Below, piece by piece: positions 13,385 to 25,732 of a stretch of DNA of 64,000 nucleotides. The stretch lies in the NCBI GenBank assembly GCA_963971225.1, contig OZ020268.1, positions 127,534,787-127,598,786 on the forward strand, read 5' to 3'. The notes beneath the pieces were generated by a model. It searched no databases. It saw only the letters and a list, made by a program, of their open reading frames with translations, and had not been told where the DNA came from. The position numbers and the translations under genes were made by a program. Origin of the DNA: Melieria omissa (lineage: Eukaryota; Arthropoda; Insecta; Diptera; Ulidiidae). Position 1 is the first letter of the stretch, and every line of letters starts with the position of its first letter.

Positions 13385-16300
13385 CTAACCTGGAATGCGT
13401 GCATGACGTGCCTGCGGCATAAAACCCTTGCTTTGTGGCCCGCGCGGTGCACGTATGATGATGAGCCGAGGCACTGAGTCGTCGGCATTTAATTTCAAAC
13501 GTGAGATCAGCCGGTCCGGGCGATCATTTATTTTTAGCACATTGCAAGCTGATGACTTGCCGTTGCGCTGCAAATAAAATATTTGGATACGCTGACCGTT
13601 ATTTGCACATTCCTGCAAACTTACCTGATTAGTCACAACGGAGAACTCAACTGTGTCACCCGGATGCAGAGCCACCGCATTGCCCTGCACTTCCGACATA
13701 TGGAAGAATAGCTTCTTCCCGTCTTCAATCTCATAGTTTAGAAAACCGAACTGACCTTTAATGGAGTCAACGGTGGCGCGTTTTTTCTGACGCACGGCAG
13801 TGATTTCGGCAGCTCGACCAGTCTCATCGACTTTGAAGGTAACCAGATCGCCCTTCTGCAGCAAATCACGCTTGTTTACTAAACTAGTGATGCCGAACTC
13901 ATGCTGCGACAACACGGCCTGCTTCGATTCGTCGAGTACCTCGATAAGGCCGGCATATTCCTGTTGATCGGGATTAATGCAGCGTAACGGACGTGCCACA
14001 ATCCCATTGTTAACACTATCCAACACAGTGGGTTGCGGTATTGAGCCTTTCGGCAGCGTGCGTACATTTTCAGCTGGTAAGCAATTGCCGGACGCCGAAG
14101 TGTTGCCGTTCGGCGACAATGTGTACTCCACTTCTTGACCCAATTCCAGCCAGTTGGGGTTGCCCACATAATTGCTAAAGTGAAAGAAGACTTCTTCATC
14201 ATGAGACAGTGTCTCAATGAATCCGAAATTCTCTTTGATGACGGCAATAAAACCACGATAGGTGTGGCCAGGCTCATTTGCCGACAAATTGTTATTCTCC
14301 AGCTTAAAGTCCTCGATTTTTGGTGTGGAAAGTAGCTGAGTGCTATTTAAGGGTAAGTAACCGTTCTGCGTCATTAGCATTCCACCGCTACCACCCCCGC
14401 CTCCGCTGACGTTAACACCGACACCATTCGACATCAGAATTTGGTCATTGTTCTGATTTTGAATGTGCTGTTGGTGTTGTTGTTGGTTCGTTGTATTGGT
14501 TAACAAGTGTTGTTGCTGTTGCATCTGGCTTGCCTGCTGCACATTCACAGCAATAAACTCCTTGTTTCGCTTTACCTACGTGCAAAATTTGTTATAAGTA
14601 AAATTGAGAAAAAAAAAGCGCGTTCCGGCGCATTGCGCGCTCACCAAGTAAATATCGAATCGTACACGATCCCCGATCCTTGGTGGTTTCTCGCAGTCTT
14701 TAAGAAAATACATTATAGTCTTTTTGGTGTCACCGTGATCGTAGGTGATCACTCCTCCCTCTACACGGTCTTGTGACTTTACAGGGCTTTTGGGCGCTTC
14801 ACGTGTAACAGACCCTGTAGTTAGAAATTAAACATATTTATTTGCTTTAGCTAGAGTTATGCATTTGTGATGCTCTGTCAAAGCATCCTTATTCTGTTTC
14901 TGCTCGCATTACAATTGCAAGCGCCCAAGTTATTACCAATATTAACACTTATTTTATCAATCATTGAAACTACTCTGCAACTTATTGAATACTTGCCGCG
15001 CCTTTTTGTGGGAACAACAAACCGTGAAACCAAAGTAAATAAAGGTATCCTATCACTTAGTATATGCAATACATACCTTCGATGTTATTTGCCATTAGCA
15101 TCTCAAACTGGACAGTATTGGGTGGTAGATGTTTGATTCGTATAGCATGCAGCCGTGAGTTATTGTAAGTGACACCGGGCTCTTGAACAACGGTAAATTC
15201 GACCTCATCGTTAACAGCAATCTCTCGGCTCTAAAAAATTATAGCACAAACATTCACAAGTTAGTTATCATCTGCCTTCGTAATTCCATGGCCGTTATTG
15301 TACCGTGTCCAATACTTCGGTGAAATGGAAAAACAAACGTAGATTGCGCTCTACACAACGTAAAAAACCGAAGCCGTCCTTTAATGAAGCGACTACACCT
15401 TGTTCGCGTTTTTCGCCAGACACCTTGAAAGTTTCATCAAGTAGTGAAATCGAAGTGGCACGCTGTAGCTGATCCCGACGGTCTGTGGCGAGTAAAAACT
15501 GAACCCAATCACCGTGACGTAGCGTAAAATCACCCTTCTGAATGCGTTAAGAAGAAAAATAAATGTAATTGATAATGCTATGCATTCAATATAGTATACT
15601 GCTTTAAAATTCAACCTGGTCTTTGTCCCCAAATGGCACCTCAACCTCAGAATAATCAGGAGCCCTGTAACGTATGCGACCCGGCAAAGGATCATTAGTC
15701 TGACGCGCTGGGTTGTTGCGATCCAGCGGCTTTAACACTTGTCCCTTGTAGATTGTCGTGTCCACATCCTCAAAGATAACTGATCCTGGCGGTAGCCGTG
15801 TAATGTTGCACGCAAATTCGCGCCCCTGGTAAATATCGCAAAAAAAAAATGTTAAAAATCTAATGTAATGCACATGAGCACCCGCGAAGATCGACAAATC
15901 GCTTACATTGCGCGTTTGTATAGTAAACTCTACGTCATCACCAGGGCGCAGCTCTACGTTTCCTTCAGCTTCCGAAAAATGAAAGAAAATCTCCTTCACA
16001 ACGTCAGCGCGCTCTATAAAGCCGAAAGACTCCTTCATGGAACAGACGACACCGCGATATTTAACTGGCTGTGCGGGATTCTCCAGACGTATGTGGCAAG
16101 CACCCAGGTTACCTCTACAAACCATATAAAATGGTAGAGTGTTACTTTTAATTCGCAACAACACTATGCACTGACTTCCGCCTTTGCGCACCTTTGGTTA
16201 GTTGCAATTTGAAAGCTGACTTTGTCGCCGGCCCGTAAATTTACATTGCCCTCAACATCGTCTTTGGTATAAGGTAGAAAGAAGCACTCGCCGCGGTTCT

Positions 16301-19300
16301 CGTAGCTGATGCGACCAGTGGTTTCGCTGGATGACAGCAGATTATTGGCGCAATCAGTGCGAAGTTCAGTGGTTACGGTACCGGTCACACGTTCTTCGGA
16401 CAGCACCTGGGTGGAGGGCGTATGGATGAAAGGAAGCAGATGGTGTTAATCAATAGCAACGACCATCTTTTTGTGTAAAATGCCCCGCCCCCATCCCCCC
16501 ACATTCAACTTACAACTTCCGGTGCAATCTTCGAGACTTGACTAGCGATCGGCTTGCCGGTGCGGCGATCATATGTCATCTCAAATTCAACGGGGTCACC
16601 AATCTTCAAGTGGTCAATGTTGCCGCTGAATTGCGAAAAGTGAAAGAATAAACGCGCCTGGCGCTCGCAGCATTGTATAAAGCCATAAGAATGCTGAGAT
16701 ACAGATAAACACGATTATTGAATCAACCTTTGGGATCAGTCTGCTGGAACCAAATTATGTTTTTACATACCAATAATTTTTCGATGATGCCAGTCTCTCG
16801 GGTTGCCTGACTCGGATCGTTGGCGGCCGACGAAGAGCTTGACTGCGAGCTGAAGATGGACGAGTTGCCGCCCCCGCCGTTGCTGAGTACGCTGTTTGAC
16901 TGAAATACGCCGATGGTAGCCGGGTTTTGGATGACATCGGGGACCTCATTTGCATCGAACATACCAATCGAAGGTGGATGCTGCGACAGCGGTGGAGGAG
17001 CTTGTGACTGGGTCGGAGGAGGTGGTCCAAGCGTCGAATCCAATGTAAAGGTGCCAATAGGCGGAAAAGTTGTTGGAATACGCATGGCATTCATGTTGAA
17101 AAAGCCATCGCAGGAAATGTTATCATAGATTTCTAAAGACAAGCAGATGAGGGCTCACTTAATACGCTTAGGGATATAATGCAGGTAACGGGTAGTAAGG
17201 GGAAACGGGCCGGATGTTGAGGACACGGGCAGTATTCGGAGACACTAGAGCGGATTTTCGGGGACAACGTGGGTGAGTCTTGAAGCAAACACACAAACAC
17301 ACGAACGTATTTTTTCTGTTTATACACAAACAACAGTGGTCTACACTAAACAAGATGTTAATTTTGCAATTTAAGCAGTTTCCAGGACGCGCAAGTTTCA
17401 AGTTTTTTCACTAATAATTCGGAAAGACGTGGAGCAATTTAAAATAAATAAAAAATACAAATTAGTTTTGACGGTACTATGACAAAATTGAACAGAATTG
17501 TATTGAGTGATTTGATCCGATTCAGTTTCGACTGGACTAGCAAGGCATTTCACACTTCACAATTTCACATTTTGCACAGGCATGTGTACAAGCATATAGA
17601 CTCAGGTTCGATTTTCCGTCGTAAGCAAAACCAAGATGGAAACACAAATGCTTCCTTTAGCGGCTGCTCTTTCAGCAGGAAATGATAAACCTCTGAGAGT
17701 AAAATGGTCTATGAAAAAGTTCTGACCGTAACTGACCGTTTTGATTGGTCCCGTAATCGTCATGCCAGTTATGTATAGTATGTATGTAGTGAAAGATCTA
17801 AAGCGATTAAGCATAGAACGCTATGAAACCAAGCGGGTGGGCGAACCCGTGTATCTATAATAAAGTACTCCAAAGTCATTACTGGCTCTATCAATTTTCC
17901 TCTGGTCAGACAAAGAACTTGTTTCTCGTTCTGAATGTCTGTAACACAGGACTAATGATTTTCATACAAAAGTCTGCACTACTAATTTTAACTATCTGCT
18001 AAGTTACATTTTAAGATTAAACAATTCGATCAATTTTTTTAATATTTTACTGTCGATATTGAATTCTGCGAATTTTTAAAAACTGAAACAACCTTAATAC
18101 CCACAAGTTTAAAAATGTAAAGGAAATCATAACATTTTTAAACCATACATTTTTTTGCTGAACATAATTCTTTGCCCTGACTGACTGACTGACAGATTAA
18201 TAATCGCCCAGCCCAAACCGTTGAAGCTACAAACATGAAATTTAAACTGTAGGGACATCTTGAAAGAGACGGGATTTTTTTGTAATTCGGGGTCTAAAAG
18301 GGCTAAGCATGGGTTAAGGTGTTGTATGAAGAAACGTAGTTTAATAGGCCTACTAAATTCAAAATTGGTCAAAATTTAACGGGTCAACAATAGGTTACGG
18401 CTCGTATACGCGAATACTACGAATAAACATGAATAAATGAGCCTATTGACTTCAAAGTTGGTGAAAACACTTGAAACCCAAAAGATTAGTTAAGAGTTTT
18501 TAGTTTTTTTTAAACGAAATCAAACGTGGTGAACCAAGGGTTAAAAGTTTGTATCCCTTTTGATTTCAAACTTAATGAAAGTAATTGAAATGTGAAATTG
18601 TGATTTGAAAATCAAAATCTGACGGGGTCAACGACGCACAGTGAGGTAATTGATGCCGAAAATGCCGTTTAATCCACCCAGGCTATTTAGATATGAAATA
18701 ACTATTAGGTTTAGTTACTCGAACATTAGAAAGTAAAAAACAAATGTTTTTGGGTATACTTTAGTGGAAATTAAAAAAAAAACGGTAACAAACTAAAATA
18801 GTTACAAAAGATAAATCTTCCACATTTCTAATGAAAGTTAAGTTGAACAGTTTAATTGAAACATTTCATCGCCATTTCTTGCAGCCAATTCAATATCATC
18901 ACTATGATAATTATCATCATAATAATCTTCATCATCAACATTATAAACCTCACCATCACTAATATATCATTCCTTATAAATATCAACTCCATAGTTAGCA
19001 ACTTTGGGCATAATATACATATGATGTACTTTTTTGTGGCAATGTTTTTATACTTGATACAATGAGGTCAGAATTAGAAAAAAACATCTATTAAAAATGT
19101 TTTCAATGGTATTTTTTCAGTTCACTTTCGTAAAAAATTCTCCCTGCAACACTTGAAATCTTTATTCCGTGCTTCTTGAGCTTCTTCCGACAGTTGGCCG
19201 ATTGGGAACAAAGGGTGCGATATGATTTGAAGTCGATTCAAAAACTTTTTGTTGAAAATTGTGCGATATTTTACCAGGAATAGCAAATAGCAAAAAATAT

Positions 19301-20580
19301 TTTACAGTTTTTAATCCAAAGCTGCGAAATTTTTCTAATTCGATTTGCTGTTCACTAGAAACACCCATAAAATGGTGCGAATGTTTTGATTCAAGTCTAC
19401 ATCGATTTCTATATTCAGATATTTCTGCATTTTGAAAAAACAATAAAAACAATAATAAAACCTTTTGTATATTTGTTTTTATCTAAAAATAAATAATTTA
19501 AAAAAATTTTTTTTTGCACATTGATATTTGTTCTCATACATGGCCCATTTGGACCATGAGTTCGCACACATAAATCGAAATGCTGTAAAAGTGCGCAGCA
19601 TTCGCGCAACTTTTTTTTCATAGTGTTACTGAAATATCTATGCTATATGCTAATGAAAACAGTTTTGCTCAATCTCACAAGACTCAAAACTATATGTCAA
19701 TGAAAAGGGCAAAAATTGGTCAATTATTAAGCTTTTAAACAAAAAATCAAATAAATTACATATCATCATTTGTTAACAAAACAAAATACACACTGCATTA
19801 TTGAAATACCTGAACATGCAGGTTGCATAATTGATTTTCAAATATTTTTTTTAACTCTCAAGAAATCGTTTTGTAGCAAAGGAAAAAATGCGTTTATCGC
19901 TGTTCGCACAAAAACTTAAAAGTAATGTAAACTTTCAGAGTGCTTTGCGGGAAAACGGTAAACTATATCGCAACAACTCTTTCACGTAGTGATGCAGAAT
20001 TTTATCCACTTTAACCCAGTACCAAAAACATATTTATATCTTTATTTTTCGTTTTTCAATTAATCGGCACTTTACTTATATATTAGCCCACTGTGCGACG
20101 GGTTGAAGATTAGTATAGAGAAACCGGGAAAAGCATGAATAAATAGGTGTATTGATTTGGAAATTGGTGAAAGTGTTCCAAAACTAAAATAATTGAACGT
20201 TTTTACTTTCTTGAAAATCAAAATGTAAATGTGGTCAACGGCGGGTTAAGAAATTGTTCAGAGAAACTGTGAAAACACGATTTAATGGGCGTTTTGACTA
20301 TAAAATTGTTGAAAACACTTGATTATTATTATTGATTATTGTATAAAAAAAATATTGCCTTGACTTCGCAAAGGGAAGTGGGATTAGGTGTTGCGAAGTT
20401 GAAGAACTGATAGCGCTTAAACTGTTTATTTTGTATTAGATATAATTGGAATTACTGCTTCACTGAATGCTTTGAATTCATTCTCTTTACGGGAATTTTA
20501 AAGCACATACATAGCTGAGAATAAAACGATAAAGAAAAATTACCTTCGCCGGTACGGTAGCCCTTTGATTGCGTATTCAT
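13385..20580 (-). CDS. Unr: Unr / CSDE1 cold-shock-domain RNA-binding protein
   Basis: Cytoplasmic RNA-binding translational regulator. In Drosophila Unr acts with Sxl to repress msl-2 and also supports male dosage compensation. Exons, leftwards: 20580-20544 (inferred), 17132-16771, 16693-16514, 16406-16192, 16114-15907, 15825-15616, 15537-15304, 15230-15077, 14814-14645, 14575-13625, 13567-13385; 967 residues with every phase matching. Five canonical cold-shock domains carry the RNP2-type motif ([50 protein letters not shown]). They alternate with four degenerate cold-shock-like domains, the nine-domain plan described for Unr. A Gln/Asn/Gly-rich insert follows the start of exon 10. The first exon encodes [12 protein letters not shown] and ends GAA-G at a GTAATT donor; it fits the exon 2 acceptor phase but lacks other proof. 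Without it the first usable Met is in MNAMRIP. Convergent with Cbl. Confidence 0.92.
13568..13624 (-). other. Unr: 57-base in-frame last intron of Unr
   Basis: Canonical GTAAGT donor and TTTATTTGCAG acceptor on the minus strand, but the intron length is a multiple of three and has no stop codon, so retention would insert 19 residues. Removal gives [14 protein letters not shown], which is the family-like reading of the last cold-shock domain, so splicing is the default. Confidence 0.7.
17603..17760 (+). mobile_element. SINE-like short element, copy B
   Basis: Starts with CAGGTTCGATTTTCCG (B-box-like) and aligns by eye with 11846-12008 through the blocks GCGGCTGCTCTTTCAGCAGG, GAGAGTAAAATGGTCTATGA and TTGATTGGTCCC. 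It is more diverged at its right end than copy A. It lies inside the first intron of Unr, in the antisense direction relative to that gene. Confidence 0.55.
18290..18620 (+). repeat. Degenerate tandem units of a dispersed repeat, copy 2
   Basis: At least two diverged units with CCTATTGACTTCAAAGTTGG, GTGAACCAAGGGTTAAAAGT and GAAAATCAAAATCTGACGGG. These blocks match 47640-47800 closely and 10690-11020 and 20100-20330 more loosely, all on the plus strand. Confidence 0.5.
20100..20330 (+). repeat. Degenerate units of a dispersed repeat, copy 3
   Basis: Contains the landmarks GACGGGTTGAAG, TAGAGAAACCGGGAAAAGCA, AAATTGGTGAAAGTG and, a second time, CAGAGAAACTGTGAAAACAC followed by GACTATAAAATTGTTGAAAA. 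The spacing between repeated landmarks is about 135 bases, similar to the other copies. Confidence 0.45.
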
Positions 20581-23500
20581 GTTAGGATAGATGAAACAAC
20601 AATGTCGGGATGGGGAAAAAATGCCTTTGGTTGCTACGTGCAGAGCAGCTACGCCAGCAGTTGGTTCTTTGCAGAACAATTGGATCGATGCTAGTATCAG
20701 ATACACGGATATGCTGCGGATTCACTTGCTTCTTGGTTTGCTTCCAGACACTAATCACACTAGTACAGACTTCTTTGCTTATTGGAAATTATGTCCAATC
20801 TATGCTTAAGTTCTTTTTCGCTGGTGTAATTGATGCAGAATTGGTAGACCAGTTACAGAGGTCAGTACTAATAGTTGATAGGAGCAACTGGTATTACTCC
20901 GGTTGGTTTTGGAATGGCATATTCTACATCAAAACCTTTAAGCAGACTGCTGGTTGTCAGCTGTAATTTGTAGCAGGACGATGATGCTGCCCTCAATCCT
21001 CTTCTCTCTTGATGTTGTTTATCCTCACCGTCTATTACCGTTTGTTTTAGGTTTTAAGTTAATATTTTGTGTTTACATTTGTTACTGGTATAAATGAATT
21101 GTTGTTGTCCTCTGATAATGTGAGCAGTGTAAGTGGAATATTATATTTAGGTGTTGTGATTTCTATGATCAGCTGATGGATGCTTCATGGGTCTGTTTGT
21201 TTCCTCTTTGTTGCGTTGCTTAAGTCTCTAGTGAAGTAAGCAAAGTCTTTTAAATATTATCTACGGTTACGTCCCCTGGCGACTCTGCACTGCTTCAATC
21301 CGCTCAACTTTGTTCTGTGCCTGCTACACCGCTCGTGCTTGTTAAAGTTTAGTTTAATGTTTTTGTTTTGTTATATTTTGCTCTCATTCGCTTACTACGC
21401 TTATAAGCTTATGTACTCAGTAATTATAAAATATAATATAATAATAATATACTATAGTATATATGTATCGAAGTCCTTTAAGATATCACGATTTTGTTTC
21501 AATGTTTCATTATCTTCATTTGCATTTGCTTGGTTGCAGTTTCTATTTATTTATTTATTTCGTTTTATTTGGTTTTTAATGTTTTCAGATTGTGTATCTT
21601 TATATTCATTATTTTAGGTTAAATGAAAATTTTTTGTTGCACAGTTTGCCTGCTTGTTACTATTGTTCATTTCCTTTCAATATTCATTTATAATCTTTGT
21701 TTTTGTTGCTTTTTTGTAATTAGTTTATTTTATAAATTTACAATAATTATCACAGAGATGTTAAATCTTTCTTTGAATTTTTATTTTGTTTGTTGCTGTT
21801 GTTGCAGTTTTCTGTTTTTTGACTCCTCTTAATTTTTTTAATTAAACTCTTGACATTTCTGTTGCTTTCATTCACACCATTGGTACACACACATATATAC
21901 ACTTAATTCGGTTTATATTTCCGGTTCCGGATGTGATTTCTGTATTACGTTTCCACACGGTCTGCCTTCGTTCCGGTTGCCAGTCACCGTCGGTCGGACC
22001 GTTCGAGGGGATATAGGGCAATAGACAAAGCTGATGCCACTGATAGGTTTCACTGTTATTTTTGTGGGAGGAGGGGCAATTTAAGTAAAGAAGTCAAGCT
22101 TAACTTTGCAATTTACGGATTTTAATATTGCTTTCGTCGGTTGTTTGGCTTAAATATTCGGCTATTGCGTTTTAAGTGTCCTGTTATTGTTGATGCCTTC
22201 CCCTGTCCGCGCCCGCTCGTACCACGTGTAAAATCGAATTATTATTATATTCCCTTTATTTCATATTTTAAGTTGTATCATATTTTTATCTGTTTCTGGT
22301 TTGCTTGTCCTCGTAGTTTCGTTTAATGAAATGTAATATTAAAGTATTTTAATAATTAAGTTGTTTAGAGTTATTGTTGCCGGTTAATGTTCTTTGTTGT
22401 TGCTTCGGTTGCATTCTTATCCTCTCAGCTTATTATAGAATCCTTCGTTGGCGCCAGAAAGAAAAATTGGACCAGGCGTTCTCGTTCACGCTAACCGTAG
22501 GGTGATTTTTGTTGCGTCTATTTGTTTTCACTTGAATTTTGGCCGAAAGTCGGCCTAGCCGTGAAATAATACGGTGATGAAAGACGCCCCACTGCTGTAT
22601 TTTGTGAACTGTTTTCCTTGTATTCCTCTCTGCCGCCTACGTTATCGCTTAGCCCTCAATCGATTGCAGTATAGTAAAAATCTTACGAATACTTTCTATT
22701 TTACGTTATTAATTTACTTATAGTTTTTCCTCTATTAATTTTTTTTGTTTCTGCTGTTATCTTATTTTTGTTTGTGTTATCCCTTTCAATGGTAGTTTAG
22801 CGCTAGTTTTAATTTTAATTTAAATATTAATTTTCTTATTGCGTTTGTACTTTTAAACTTTACCTTTCAGTTGTTGTTGTTATTTTATGTTTGATGTTGT
22901 TGCTGCTGCTTTATGTCGATTTGGTATTCTGGCAATTTTTGTGGGTACCTCCGCTTGCACTATCAAATGAGCGCGGTATGAAATTAGATAGATTGGTAGA
23001 TGATAAGGGGGGCGAGGAACGTATGGTGGAAGTGTTGGAGGAATGAGTGGAGTCTGATGCAGAAATGTGGGCGCCCTACACGTGTAGTAGGCCAGTCTTT
23101 GAAGTCAGTGAGAATCGATGTTGGCTGCGCTGTTTGATAAAAGATTCAGGCCGGTAGGCCAAGAGACGTCGAGTAATCTGGTCGTTGTAGCTGCTGCCAC
23201 TTGTTCTCCCCCAGCGCCACTGTTAGTCTTTGCTGCTTAATGCTGATCTTGTTCGCGTTGCTTCAATTAGTATCCTTTTTCTTATTGTGGCAAAAGCACC
23301 CCGTGAGGGCTTTCGTTTAGGTGTGGCTGTAACCGCCACGAATGCACCACTGAGATTCGTCAACAGCAAACTGGGCTAAATGGACTATTGGTGCTTAGTT
23401 AATCCAAAGATGAATTTTGAGTATTAATGCGTTGTAGGATTTTTCGTGTTGATATTTTTCTTTTGGTAGTTGTCAATCTCACAGCACGATAGTACTTCCC

Positions 23501-25732
23501 AAGCTAGGCTTGCCCACACACACTCAAACACACACATTCACGAGCATAACGCGACGCACCATTTATTTTAAACGCCTAGCGTTTTTAGGTTTATCGTGTG
23601 CTTCGCTTTATTTTCCTGGTTATTTTGTTATTTTTGTAAATTGCGTTACTTTCTTGCTTCTTTGGAATTCCAAAAAGTACGCATTTATTTTTGTGTTCTT
23701 TTTGCTTCTACAAATTCAAACTAAAAACGTTTAATAAATTGAAAAAAAGTTTAGGCTTGGAAGTTCTCCACCACAATTTATTTTTTTCTTTCTATATTTA
23801 ATGCCAGTTCTTTGAGCTTTTGAGTTTAAGTTTGTAAAATCGTACTCGATTTTTGCTTAATTTTCGGTTTTATTTATTTTTTTCTTTGTAGTATTTATTC
23901 CATTTAGTTTTTTATTTTTATATTTTGTATATTTGCAGTTGATTCGATTTCGATGGTGTTTCAGATTATGATGAGAATAGTTAAGTGTGATGTCAAAACG
24001 GAGTTTTAGTTACAAAAGCTGAAATAAAAAAAGAATTAGTGTAAGATACCGTAGAAAAAATATATCAAATAAAAGGCAAAAATTTAAATATGTACGCAAC
24101 CAAATCATTTAATACTGTGGGAAGAGGTGGCGCGACGTGCGGAGAGTTTAATTTTGGCTCGTTGGCCGTCTCGCAGAATCTTCTGATGCGGAACGACGTA
24201 GGCTGTCACCGGGCATCAGTAGACATATTCGGGTCGTGTTTTAAATCAACTAACTGCTGCTTACATTTTGCCAAATGCGTGAAACATTACTGGCTGAAAA
24301 TTTCACATTGAGCGAACGAAAACAATTTAGTGTTGGCTTCTTTTCTGCCTTCCTTTTTCCCAACCCTACACCCAGCCGTAACAATGTAGCAACCGAATCT
24401 TGCTTCCTGACTCCACACTACTGCATTATTGATTTTTCAGTGCAGTGCTGCCGTTGCCCCTCCCAGCGCCACTACCACTGATGACTGCCTTATTGTCATC
24501 ACCCGTAATCAGGAACCACCTCAACGCGCTCGTCGCGAAAGGGCCGCTAACCGGCCACGCAGAACTTTTAATACGCCGATTGTGATACGTTATTAACAAA
24601 ATACTTCACAACAAACACAACATTGACTGATCACCGAACACGAACAATCAGAAACGACGAAGCAACCAAAAACGGAAGAAAAATTTTGGTGAAATTTTTC
24701 CCCTTTTCACTGACTGGCCTGTTGTCTGTCGCCCTCGTAGAGTTGAGAATTGCACAGATCTAGTTTTCGGCGAACCATTTTGAGGTCTCACATAGGATTT
24801 TTACCAACAATTTCACTTTACGCGCCACTCCACCGCGTTTACAGACAAGTTCTTAACAATTTTAGCGATTACTTTATATATTTTATGTGCGCACTCTTAA
24901 ACATAAAATTTGCCACAACCAAATACGTACCCACGACACAGCACAACGACGCCATATTGCATTCGCTTCACTTCAACGCCAAGTTGCCACTTTTTGCGGA
25001 ACTTGTCCGAGCTCTACGACGATATGGAGACTTTCGGTTTAACTCTGCAATAGGGTGCTACCAGACGAATGTGTGTGAACATTTTCACTAAGTGAACGAA
25101 ATTAATTTGTTTTCATTTATTCGTTTCGTATGGTGTAGCCAGCAAAACTTTATTCACCAATATTAATATAAAATGCTCATAAGCCTTTTTCAATTTGAGC
25201 TAATCTTATATATCTAATGTAATCTTGTACTGAGCTTTCTAGTAGAAGAAACATTTTCTTGTGGAAGAAGCCTTAAAATCGCTTCGGATGACAATAAATA
25301 AATACAATTATAAATATTAACACCTACAAGTTCAGCTTGAATACGATTTGTAAGCGTTTTCGGTGAAATTTGAAAAAGACTCTGGCAGTACTGGTTGACA
25401 ACCGAAAGCTGTCATTCGTTTCGGCCAAAAATTTTTGCTGCACTCCTCGCTGCCGCCTTATTAATTTCACAATTCGTAACGATTGCAAATGAGAATAATT
25501 GAAATAGTAAAATACGAAGCTACAAGGAAAGGGTCACAATCATTTTAGAAAAACATTAAGAATACATTGCGAAACGAATACTAAGTACAAATTGTCGAAA
25601 TTACCACTTGGTCGGTAGTGTTTTCACACATGCCGAAGTTGGGGAATAGTAATATAACGAGCAGCATTGAATAATCAGCAAAATATATAAGAGCGAAGTG
25701 CATCTTTTGGCACATTTTGGGCGAAAATTGCA
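20581..25732. promoter_or_regulatory. Divergent upstream region, Unr / AFG3L2
   Basis: About 5 kb, T-rich on the plus strand from 21300 to 24000, with no supported coding exon. The minus strand upstream of 20580 is open to 20706 but is probably 5' leader. The less AT-rich block around 24400-25070 (with CGACGCCATATTGCAT near 24948) is the most promoter-like part and could serve Unr; the AFG3L2 promoter should lie between about 25100 and 25733. Frames at 20591-20966, 21339-21832, 23510-23734, 24090-24481 and 24750-25091 are not supported as genes. Confidence 0.4.

Larger units (their letters stand above)
17133..20543 (-). other. Unr: Inferred first intron of Unr
   Basis: About 3.4 kb between the inferred first coding exon and exon 2. 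It contains SINE-like copy B (17603-17760), degenerate dispersed-repeat units (about 18290-18620 and 20100-20330) and a long A/T-rich stretch around 18720-19900. Frames at 17479, 18127, 18856 and 19162 look like chance. Confidence 0.5.

Noticed and set aside
13879..14277. 132-codon minus-strand frame
   Set aside because: It is a shadow in another frame of Unr exon 10, which carries clear cold-shock motifs.
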